39,982 nt of DNA from Spirochaetia bacterium. Its GTDB lineage: Bacteria; Spirochaetota; Spirochaetia; Treponematales; Breznakiellaceae. A program made the translations under genes and the position numbers. This document shows, piece after piece, positions 32,864 to 39,982 of this stretch (positions are counted from its first letter, which is position 1; the number at the start of each line of letters is the position of its first letter). Where the stretch lies: assembly GCA_025997755.1 (NCBI GenBank), contig BNVA01000002.1, forward strand, positions 1 to 39,982, written 5' to 3'. The notes beneath the pieces were generated by a model. It was not told the DNA's origin and ran no database searches. It worked only from the letters and a program-made list of their open reading frames with translations.

Positions 32864-34408
32864 ATGACAAATACAACAAATACAAATCAGGAGAATTTCT
32901 TACGCAGAGCCGCAGGGATCGCAGAGCCAAAATCCTTACGCTCTATTATCTTCACTTTAATCTTAACACTCTTTACTTTAATTGGCTGCCGTCCCTCGGT
33001 AGAGATTACAAATCCTATAAACTATTATCCCGGTATGAATAGTCGCATTGATTGGCCGGTTGTTTTTAAAAGCTATTGGAATGCGATGAACAACAACTAT
33101 CTATTCTGGGATATAGACCCAACAGACTGGGACGCCGTATACGATACTTATGATCCGAAATTTGCCTCTATGGGAATTTCAAGTTATACCGATTCCGACA
33201 TCTATGATAAATGTGCTAATGCCTACACTTATTTTAAAGAGATGACGGCAAATCTTGTTGACGGACATTATGGTTTATCTTTTGTTGGTGGTCTTTTGAA
33301 AGAAACAGATATTATAGAGAAGCATCCTAAAATTCTTGTCGATTATTACAAAGAGGTTTTTGGTGAAGAGTATACCGAACAGCAGATTTTGGACAAATTG
33401 GATAGGAAGCCTTCTGATTTTCCTTATCAAATTAACGGACTTAAACCCCTTCCAGGAAAAACCGCTAGATCGAAAGCTAACGAAGACAAACGTAATAGGT
33501 TATTTCAAGAGTTTGCCAATTCCGGCAATGTTTGGGCGGGGACGGTAACTGTGGGCAGCACTGACTTTATTTACAATGCGGATACTATGTTATCAAAGTA
33601 TTTTCCTACCGACAAAGCTTCTGCGGCTAACACTGACAATTTAGGAAACGTTACAGTAAAATTCGTTACAGGAAAAAGATCTATCACCGGCGGCGGACAT
33701 ATCTTATATTTTTATTTTAGCGCATTTGCGCTTCGCAGTGCGCTGCCTACCCCCACTGACCCCACTGACCCCAATTACCCTGCCGCTGTGCTACTTTCAA
33801 ATGTCTTGGATAAGGAATTTAAGAATCCCGATTTAAAAGGCGTGGTGGTTGACATACGCGGAAACGGCGGCGGTGCATTGCCTGACCTCTCGCTTTTTTG
33901 GGGATGTTTTATAAACGCGCCGCATACCTTTGCTTATACAAAGCAAAAGGCGGGCGCCGGGCGGCTCGACTACACCGAAGATATGCCTTTTAGGATATTT
34001 CCTGCGCCCGAATCAGACCGCGTTGCAAACGATGTAAAAATAGCCCTGATTGTTGACCGCTATTCGATATCATGTGCCGAAATCTCTGCCATGATCGTTA
34101 AGACCATGCCCGGACGTGAACACCGGGTCTTCGGTGAAAGAACATTCGGCGGTACATCCCCCCTCGTAGATCACCAGATAGGGTATGTGGAGCGTGAGGG
34201 CGGTATTACCACCCCGTTTGCGCCGGCTTTCTGGAAGCAGATATACACACCTTATGCTGTGTTAAAATGCGCCGATGGTAATGTCTACGAAGGCAAAGGT
34301 GTACCGCCGGATGTAACAATCGAAAGTGATGAAGCATACTGGACAGATTTTGCCGCCGGAACCGACAAACGTCTTGACGAGGCTATTGGTTGGATTGAGG
34401 GAAATTAA
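32864..34408 (+). CDS. S41-family peptidase-like lipoprotein
   Basis: 514 residues. A hydrophobic segment ending LIGC (Cys42) makes lipid attachment likely, though the 25 residues before it are unusually long for a lipoprotein signal. The C-terminal S41 core is recognisable: LKGVVVDIRGNGGGALPDLSLFWGCF, ALIVDRYSISCAEISAMIVKTMPG with Ser403 as probable nucleophile, then VFGERTFGGTSP and GKGVPPDVTIESD. In CtpA-type enzymes the residue after TxG is the general-base lysine; here it is Gly, so the protein must use an S41B-like arrangement or be inactive. No PDZ domain is obvious. AAGGAG precedes the ATG. A 10-bp tandem repeat (around 33749-33775) encodes PTDPTDP. Confidence 0.82.
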   Translation: MTNTTNTNQENFLRRAAGIAEPKSLRSIIFTLILTLFTLIGCRPSVEITNPINYYPGMNSRIDWPVVFKSYWNAMNNNYLFWDIDPTDWDAVYDTYDPKFASMGISSYTDSDIYDKCANAYTYFKEMTANLVDGHYGLSFVGGLLKETDIIEKHPKILVDYYKEVFGEEYTEQQILDKLDRKPSDFPYQINGLKPLPGKTARSKANEDKRNRLFQEFANSGNVWAGTVTVGSTDFIYNADTMLSKYFPTDKASAANTDNLGNVTVKFVTGKRSITGGGHILYFYFSAFALRSALPTPTDPTDPNYPAAVLLSNVLDKEFKNPDLKGVVVDIRGNGGGALPDLSLFWGCFINAPHTFAYTKQKAGAGRLDYTEDMPFRIFPAPESDRVANDVKIALIVDRYSISCAEISAMIVKTMPGREHRVFGERTFGGTSPLVDHQIGYVEREGGITTPFAPAFWKQIYTPYAVLKCADGNVYEGKGVPPDVTIESDEAYWTDFAAGTDKRLDEAIGWIEGN

Positions 34409-34431
34409 TATTAATTCATTAAGGAGGAAAC

Positions 34432-35280
34432 ATGAAAAACTATTTTTTGTGCATAATTTTTGGAGGAATCATGGCTGTTAGCGTATTCGCCGCAGATGAG
34501 GCGGTATTTTCGTACAAAGTCGGCAAGATTGAAGTCTTTATGCTCGTTGAAAACAGGGGACAGGGCAGACCTTCAATTTTGATCGGTGCAAGCGACGCGC
34601 AGCTCAAACAGTATCTGCCCGGCGGCACATACCAGTCCGAAACCAACACTTTTTTAGTCCGCACGCCGGACAAAACCATTGTCATTGATACCGGCTTCGG
34701 CGGCGCTATTTTTGAAAGCATGAAAAAACTGGGCGTAACGCCGGAACAGGTTGATGCGGTGTTTTTGACACACCTGCACGGCGACCATATAGGCGGCTTG
34801 GCGAAAAACGGCAAAGCGCTCTTTCCGAATGCCGCAATTTATCTGGCGCAGCAGGAAAAAGAATATTGGACGGTAACCGCTCCTAATCAGGGCGCTATTA
34901 CTGCGCTTGCCCCTTACTCCGGCGTAACCAAGACATTTTTACCTTCAGCTTTGAATTCCACAAAAAAGACAGAATTATTTCCCGGGTTAAGCGCTATCGC
35001 CGCATTCGGTCATACGCCGGGTCATACCATGTATTTGCTTGAATCCGAAAATAAGAGCCTCCTCATCTGGGGCGACCTGATGCACGTTCAGGATATACAG
35101 TTTCCCCTGCCTTCTATTTCCGTCAGTTACGATACCGATGCTAAAGCCGCTGCCGCGGTGCGCGCTCAAGTGCTAGAATACGCTGCGAAAAACGGCATAG
35201 CAATAGGCGGTATGCACCTGTCCTATCCGGCTATAGGCACTGTTCAGGCAGCAGGCAACGGGTACCGGCTTACTTACTAA
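34432..35280 (+). CDS. Exported metallo-beta-lactamase-fold hydrolase
   Basis: 282 residues with a signal peptide ending SVFAADE at about residue 20. The zinc-binding motif HLHGDH is at 114-119, HTPGHT at 194-199 (His198), WGDLMH supplies Asp215, and GGMHLSYP near 266 supplies the last histidine. The set for a binuclear MBL enzyme is therefore complete. The fold covers lactonases, thioesterases, phosphodiesterases and beta-lactamases; the TFLVRTPDKTIVIDTGFG start is most like the lactonase-type group, but the substrate is not determinable. It has a strong AGGAGG site and follows the S41 gene by 23 bp. It converges on the activase gene 25 bp away. Confidence 0.9.
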   Translation: MKNYFLCIIFGGIMAVSVFAADEAVFSYKVGKIEVFMLVENRGQGRPSILIGASDAQLKQYLPGGTYQSETNTFLVRTPDKTIVIDTGFGGAIFESMKKLGVTPEQVDAVFLTHLHGDHIGGLAKNGKALFPNAAIYLAQQEKEYWTVTAPNQGAITALAPYSGVTKTFLPSALNSTKKTELFPGLSAIAAFGHTPGHTMYLLESENKSLLIWGDLMHVQDIQFPLPSISVSYDTDAKAAAAVRAQVLEYAAKNGIAIGGMHLSYPAIGTVQAAGNGYRLTY

Positions 35281-35305
35281 TTGATGCAAAGCGCCGGATC
35301 AAAGA

Positions 35306-38300
35306 CTATGCACATTCCGACATCTTTTTTGAATTCATAATGAGCATTTGCAGGCGGTTTTCTATGTTTGCAAAACTGGTGTCGGGATCATAATCCAGCG
35401 GTAAAATCTGTATGGACGGATATATTTCTTTTACACGTTTTATAACGCCCCTTCCGCACACATGATTCGGAAGGCACCCAAAGGGCTGTAATATTACAAA
35501 AGATTTTATACCCGCTTCCGCTTGGTGCATTATTTCTGTCGCTATTAAAAAAGACTCGCCTGAATTTATTGATCGGTGCATTATGGGATCGCTGTGTTTC
35601 GCCAAATCAGGCAGACGCGCCGATTTTTTGTACAGCGGATGTTTTACGGCGGTTTTTTCCATTAAGTTTAATGCAATGTCAAAAAACAAATTCCCGCCGA
35701 ACGAAGAAACAATCTCTGTCAAAGTATGCTTTATTTTAAAGTCTTTTACTTCCGATATGGTGTGCATTAAATATTTTCTAAATACATCGTACATACGCGG
35801 AAATTGAACTTCCATATTATTGTGTTCAAGATAATCTTCGATATAAAAGTTGCAGTCGGGATGAAAGTTTGCTATATATTCTCCAATAACAAAGATCAGC
35901 GGCTTTGGGTTTGTCTTGTTGTAGCGCACTTTACACATTGCTTCAATACACTCATCAAACTTCCTGTAAGCAGCCCACATTCCTTTTTTTTCTAATGTTT
36001 CGCATAACGTATTGATACACTCATTATATACACGGTTTGTTTCCCCTTTTTCAATTTCGTAAGGGCGCACCTTTCTGCAGATGTCGTCCAAAATATCCGT
36101 CATAACAAGTGTCCATATTGAACGTATAAATGAAACGGGCTTTAATATAAACCCGGGATGAATATTCTTTTTATCCGTCTGATCTATAGTTATAATCGGA
36201 ACATACGCATAACCCGCGTCGTCTAACGCTTTCCGCAAAAGGTAAGTATAATTGGTAAGCCTGCAGTCACAGTTAAACTTTGCCATGCCTATGGCTACAT
36301 CCTGCGGATTGTATCTGCCGTTTTTTAAAAGGGAAACAGCCTCTCCTATAACTACCTGCGCCGGAAAGCATATATCATTGTGCAGATATTTTTTACCCGC
36401 CAGCACCGCCTGTTTGCCGCATAAAGGCAGGGCTTCCGACTTAGCGCCCTGTTTGATAAAAGCCGCCGCAAGTATCTTTGAAAATGTTACCGACGTGTTA
36501 GGAACTAAAATAATTTTATTTTTTTGATTTTCTTTATAGAATTTTACAGGGTATGGATCGTTTAGTTTGTTTGCTTTAAAAATTTCATTCTTTGACTTCT
36601 CCCTGCGTTGTCCTACGGTTTCAATAAAAGAGCGCACCCGTATACGCAAGGGACCGGAAATATCACTTTCATCAAGTTTGATAATAAGAGCCGACTTGCC
36701 CGATATTTCGTTCATTAAACGCTGAACTTCATCGGTGTACAGAGCATCGTGCCCGCAGCCGAAACTAAATACCTCAACATATTCCAAAGCAGGGTGTTCT
36801 GCGGCAATTATCGCACCTGCAAGAAGTCTTGCGTGATTATTGTTTGTTATATCGATCTTTGTCTTTGAAAGATCAACATTTTGCAGTCCCTTTAAACTGT
36901 CAAGCGTTAGAACGGGTATTCCTAAACTTGTAAAGTAACGTGAAAGGTTGTGATTAACAAGCTCATCAAACTGATAGTGCCTGCCGCTTATTACAACAGC
37001 AAACGCGCCGCGCTTTTCGGTTTCCGCAAGGACACGGGAACCTTCTTCTACAAGCTGAGCATTGAATTCATCTAACGCGGCATCGGCTTGTTTTATTGCT
37101 TTTGTTGTTGAAGCAGAGTCAATCCCAAAGGCATCTTTCGCATAACGGCGCAGTTGATTGTCTCTGTCTTGTTTGGTAAACCAATGGCAAATAGGCGTAT
37201 CAAATGGTATGTTGTCTCTTTTTTCGGGATTGTCGGAATATTTTATAACAAGTCCGTAGCCTTTCAAAACAGGACAAGTATAGGTGCTTTCAGGCTCCGT
37301 GTTGTCGGAAGGCAGGCGGTTCAATATAGGCATAAATATTCGATCTACTTTACGCGCGGCAAGATCCAGGATATGACCGTGAACAAGTTTTGCGGGGAAA
37401 CACACGGTATCGGAAGTTACAAACTGCAATCCTTTTTCAAACAGTTTTTGAGAACTCTTTTTTGAAACAACAACATTAAAACCCAAGGCTTTAAAAAATG
37501 TTGTCCAAAACGGCATATTACGCCAAAAATCCAAAACGCGCGGCAGCCCTATGGTTATATTTTGAGCCTTACAAACAGGCGTAAAAGGATAATCTTTAAA
37601 TAAAATATTTTCTCTAAATTTTATCATGTCGGGTACGGAGTCCATTGACTCGTTTACAAGCCGCACTTTTTCAATTATATTTTTGTCGGAGCTTAAACCT
37701 ACAATCTCGCCGCGCTCACAGCGGTTACCCGTAACCCATATAATGCCGTTGTTAAAAGTAACAAGAGTACGGTTACAGTTGTTGGTACAAAAATTACACC
37801 GGATATTTGTTTCCTGCGTATAATCAAAATTACGCATATTTTCCAAGCCGATAAAACGCGATTTACCCGGCTCGCCGTGCGGGGATGTATAGCCATTTTC
37901 CGTTATGTGCTTTTTTGTTAAAAGTGCAATGCCTATAGCGCCCATCTCGCCCGGGTAGGGCGAACGTACAACCGGTTTTTCTATATACTGTTCAAGGGCG
38001 CGTAAAACGGCATTATTTTTAAATGTACCGCCTTGTACAACGATAGAACCGCCAAGCTCGGAAAAATTTGAAACACGTACAACTTTTGTAAAAACATTTT
38101 CGATAATCGATCTGCAAAGCCCCGCCATAATATCATTTTGATTCTTGCCGTTTTTCTGTTCCGTAATGATCGTACTGTTCATAAAAACAGTACATCGGCT
38201 GCCAAGCTCGGCAGGATTTTTGGCGGCGAATGCCGCCTCGCATATATAGTCAACGCTGATATTCAGGGTGCGTGCAAAACTTTCCAGAAAAGAACCGCAG

Positions 38301-39736
38301 CCGGAGGAACACGCTTCGTTTAACGTGATATTTGTAACGATACCGTCGCGGACATTGATCGCCTTCATGTCCTGCCCGCCAATATCAAGAATAAAGCTTA
38401 CATCGCCTGCGAATTTTTTTGAAGCCGCAACATGGGCAACGGTTTCTACTGTGTGATAATCCGCACCGAACGCCTTATCAAAAAGTAATTCGCCATAGCC
38501 TGTTGTGCCTAATGCAATTACTTTAAGTTTAACGCCTAGTCTGTCATATTTTTCTTTTAGATCGATTAACGCCTGTTTTATTACACGCAGCGGATCGCCT
38601 TGATTGTTTGAATAAAAACTGTCGATGATGTTTTCGTTTTCGTCTATCAAAACAAATTTAGATGTTGTTGAACCCGCATCTATACCGATAAAAACCGGAA
38701 TCTCATCGCCGCGTTTTGCGTTATGCGCAATAGGCGGCGCAAGGCGGTGTTTTTCTTCAAACGCCCTGCGCTCATCATCATCTGTAAAAAAAGGTTTTTT
38801 TGTTTTACCGCTGTTGTTAAGATCGTTTCCGCAAAAAGAATCAAGGGCGGCAACAGCTTTTGAAAGATCAATGTCTGTTGAAATGTCGGCAAACATTTCG
38901 TTAAGCGAAAGGGCCGCGCCTATGGCAATAAGAATTTCCGGATTTGGATCGCGTATAATGTCGGACTCTTTTAAGTTTAACCTGTCGGCAAACACACGTA
39001 TCAATGTTTTATTGAAAGTGAACGGCCCGCCCTCAAATATGATCGGCGGGTTAAGGCTCAAGCCCTGAGCAAGCCCGCCTATAGTTTGTTTTGCTATCGC
39101 GTGAAAAGTCGAAAGGGCAATGTCCTCTTTTACGCCGCCCTGATTCAACAGCGGCTGAATATCGGTCTTGGCGAACACGCCGCAGCGCCCGGAAATATCA
39201 TAAACAGAGCTGCCCGCAGCCGCTAGTTTGTCAAAATCTTCTATGGGACAGCGCAGCAGTGTGGCAACCTCGTCTATGAACGCTCCGGTTCCTCCGGCAC
39301 AGCTTCCGTTCATTCTCATATCGGAGGCTGTAAGAATTCCGCTTGTGCTGTCTTTATGGAAAAATACAACCTTGGCGTCCTGCCCGCCCAACTCTACGGC
39401 AACGCGTACATCGGGATAGAAGGTGCTCACGGCTATAGAGTTTGCGACAACCTCTTGAATGTATGGTACGCCTAAAATATCGGCAACGGGTTTTCCGCCG
39501 GAACCGCATACGGCGGCGCGGAAGACGGCTTTAGGAAACGCCGCAGACACTTCTTTTAAGACGGCGCAGACGGCTTCCCTTTGAGATGCGCCGTGCCGCA
39601 TATACCGCGAGAATAAGGTTTTGCTTGTTTCCGGTTTTGCGGCAGTTTCAGGGTCTAAAATCGCTGGGTTTAAGACAACAACTTTTACAGTTGTGGAACC
39701 TACATCAATACCGATACAAAGCGATTTTAAATCCAT
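35306..39736 (-). CDS. Tandem CoA-dehydratase activase (BcrAD/BadFG family) with HgdB-like C-terminus
   Basis: 1476 residues. Two ASKHA ATPase domains follow one another: GIDVGSTTVKVVV (9-21) and GIDAGSTTSKFVLID (351-365). Each carries the iron-sulfur ligand motifs of 2-hydroxyglutaryl-CoA dehydratase activase: GSCAGGTGAFIDEVA (Cys146) and SGRCGVFAKTD (Cys185) in the first, EACSSGCGSFLESFA (Cys476) and SRCTVFMNST in the second. The free enzyme HgdC is a homodimer sharing one [4Fe-4S] cluster; here both halves are on one chain. From about 640 a Cys cluster (IRCNFCTNNCNR) and dehydratase-subunit-like segments follow (FPAKLVHGHI, FSFGCGHDAL, LPLCGKQAVLAGKKYLHNDICFPAQ, FNCDCRLTNYTY). Single-electron activation of a dehydratase-like partner is the known family role; no partner gene is near. 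Confidence 0.9.
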   Translation of the reverse strand: MDLKSLCIGIDVGSTTVKVVVLNPAILDPETAAKPETSKTLFSRYMRHGASQREAVCAVLKEVSAAFPKAVFRAAVCGSGGKPVADILGVPYIQEVVANSIAVSTFYPDVRVAVELGGQDAKVVFFHKDSTSGILTASDMRMNGSCAGGTGAFIDEVATLLRCPIEDFDKLAAAGSSVYDISGRCGVFAKTDIQPLLNQGGVKEDIALSTFHAIAKQTIGGLAQGLSLNPPIIFEGGPFTFNKTLIRVFADRLNLKESDIIRDPNPEILIAIGAALSLNEMFADISTDIDLSKAVAALDSFCGNDLNNSGKTKKPFFTDDDERRAFEEKHRLAPPIAHNAKRGDEIPVFIGIDAGSTTSKFVLIDENENIIDSFYSNNQGDPLRVIKQALIDLKEKYDRLGVKLKVIALGTTGYGELLFDKAFGADYHTVETVAHVAASKKFAGDVSFILDIGGQDMKAINVRDGIVTNITLNEACSSGCGSFLESFARTLNISVDYICEAAFAAKNPAELGSRCTVFMNSTIITEQKNGKNQNDIMAGLCRSIIENVFTKVVRVSNFSELGGSIVVQGGTFKNNAVLRALEQYIEKPVVRSPYPGEMGAIGIALLTKKHITENGYTSPHGEPGKSRFIGLENMRNFDYTQETNIRCNFCTNNCNRTLVTFNNGIIWVTGNRCERGEIVGLSSDKNIIEKVRLVNESMDSVPDMIKFRENILFKDYPFTPVCKAQNITIGLPRVLDFWRNMPFWTTFFKALGFNVVVSKKSSQKLFEKGLQFVTSDTVCFPAKLVHGHILDLAARKVDRIFMPILNRLPSDNTEPESTYTCPVLKGYGLVIKYSDNPEKRDNIPFDTPICHWFTKQDRDNQLRRYAKDAFGIDSASTTKAIKQADAALDEFNAQLVEEGSRVLAETEKRGAFAVVISGRHYQFDELVNHNLSRYFTSLGIPVLTLDSLKGLQNVDLSKTKIDITNNNHARLLAGAIIAAEHPALEYVEVFSFGCGHDALYTDEVQRLMNEISGKSALIIKLDESDISGPLRIRVRSFIETVGQRREKSKNEIFKANKLNDPYPVKFYKENQKNKIILVPNTSVTFSKILAAAFIKQGAKSEALPLCGKQAVLAGKKYLHNDICFPAQVVIGEAVSLLKNGRYNPQDVAIGMAKFNCDCRLTNYTYLLRKALDDAGYAYVPIITIDQTDKKNIHPGFILKPVSFIRSIWTLVMTDILDDICRKVRPYEIEKGETNRVYNECINTLCETLEKKGMWAAYRKFDECIEAMCKVRYNKTNPKPLIFVIGEYIANFHPDCNFYIEDYLEHNNMEVQFPRMYDVFRKYLMHTISEVKDFKIKHTLTEIVSSFGGNLFFDIALNLMEKTAVKHPLYKKSARLPDLAKHSDPIMHRSINSGESFLIATEIMHQAEAGIKSFVILQPFGCLPNHVCGRGVIKRVKEIYPSIQILPLDYDPDTSFANIENRLQMLIMNSKKMSECA

Positions 39737-39767
39737 TTTGTCTTAATCGCCCTCGTTACGCTATGGT

Positions 39768-39784
39768 AACAGGTTTTGCCTGTT
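39768..39784. repeat. Small hairpin between the ecfT-like gene and the activase
   Basis: AACAGG and CCTGTT form a 6-bp stem with loop TTTTG, within a longer imperfect GTAAC/GTTAC frame. It has no T-run on either strand. It may be a processing site between the two minus-strand genes; nothing else is seen in the 78-bp gap. Confidence 0.35.
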
Positions 39785-39814
39785 GGTTACAATAGAAATT
39801 CAGAACAGCGCCCG

Positions 39815-39982
39815 CTAACTGTATGCCTTTGCCAGTAGAGCGCTGCTTATCTCCTCTGTTCGTTTGAAAATGCCGTAGAGAAACGGTTTTAAAATGAATT
39901 TTAAGTTACGCGCATTTACAGGCATACCTTTAGCCTGTAACGCACGTTTTATTTGGTTAAAATCACGCACAAGAATAGGAAT
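39815..39982 (-). CDS. ecfT: 3' end of an EcfT/CbiQ-type ECF transporter membrane subunit
   Basis: The last 55 codons of a gene entering from the right edge: IPILVRDFNQIKRALQAKGMPVNARNL, then KFILKPFLYGIFKRTEEISSALLAKAYS, then stop. This is the C-terminal coupling region of the energy-coupling-factor T subunit, where two short xRx-type motifs contact the ATPases; here they read AKG and AKA, with Lys in place of Arg. EcfT joins the ECF ATPases to vitamin- or metal-binding S components. The ATPase and S-component genes would lie outside the window. It precedes the activase gene by 78 bp on the same strand. Confidence 0.75.
   Translation of the reverse strand: MPILVRDFNQIKRALQAKGMPVNARNLKFILKPFLYGIFKRTEEISSALLAKAYS

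Noticed and set aside
32902..32928. Repeating GCAGAG/GCAGGG pattern near the start of the S41 gene
   Set aside because: Only three imperfect units, within coding sequence; not enough to call a repeat element.
33749..33775. Tandem CCCACTGACC units as a phase-variable tract
   Set aside because: Only two copies, in frame, encoding PTDPTDP; too short to suggest slippage control.

Overview
The window looks like a chromosomal segment of a host-associated spirochaete, most likely a Treponema relative. This is inferred from the mix of genes: several large beta-helical lipoproteins and a giant secreted protein ending in a FlgD-like Ig domain, a CsgG/LpoB-like periplasmic protein, a tandem-domain CoA-dehydratase activase of about 1,480 residues, a TPR lipoprotein, and TRAP and ECF transporters. 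No rRNA, tRNA, CRISPR array or insertion sequence was seen.

Layout. 1-6305: 3' part of a giant repetitive secreted protein, overlapping trkH (potassium uptake) by four bases. 7718-10679: minus-strand lipoprotein plus RluA-type pseudouridine synthase. 10882-12654: CsgG-like protein, an intrinsic terminator, and a nucleotidyltransferase whose promoter lies inside that terminator. 12665-14473: second beta-helical lipoprotein. 14620-18880: aminotransferase, mutS2, and a tonB-like gene divergent from mutS2. 18900-19798: HEPN/MNT toxin-antitoxin pair preceded by a small frameshifted gene. 19950-21888: XRE regulator and an F1 ATP synthase alpha gene standing alone.

21985-28133: one minus-strand operon encoding a TRAP transporter (dctP, dctQ, dctM), two divergent UroD-fold proteins that keep the zinc-ligand pattern of corrinoid methyltransferases, and a LacI-family regulator between them. 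A near-consensus promoter with a palindromic operator candidate just downstream heads it. The reading is a self-regulated unit that imports an organic acid and may process it by methyl transfer.

28388-29043: VapC/Phd toxin-antitoxin module bounded by an imperfect 21-bp repeat of the 3' end of the neighbouring TPR gene. 30811-31940: accessory stretch in which two copies of an attC-like repeat each follow a minus-strand gene or gene pair, as in integron cassettes. It holds an XRE antitoxin, a toxin gene that is internally deleted and frameshifted, a truncated small ORF and another frameshifted small gene.

32024-35280: a plus-strand set of an outer-membrane beta-barrel, an S41 peptidase-like lipoprotein and an exported metallo-beta-lactamase-fold hydrolase. 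35306-39982: the tandem activase and the 3' end of an EcfT/CbiQ-type gene running out of the window.

A recurring theme is transcription very close to the start codon: several genes have sigma70-type promoters with 17-bp spacers whose -10 box ends 5-13 bases before the ATG, and no Shine-Dalgarno.
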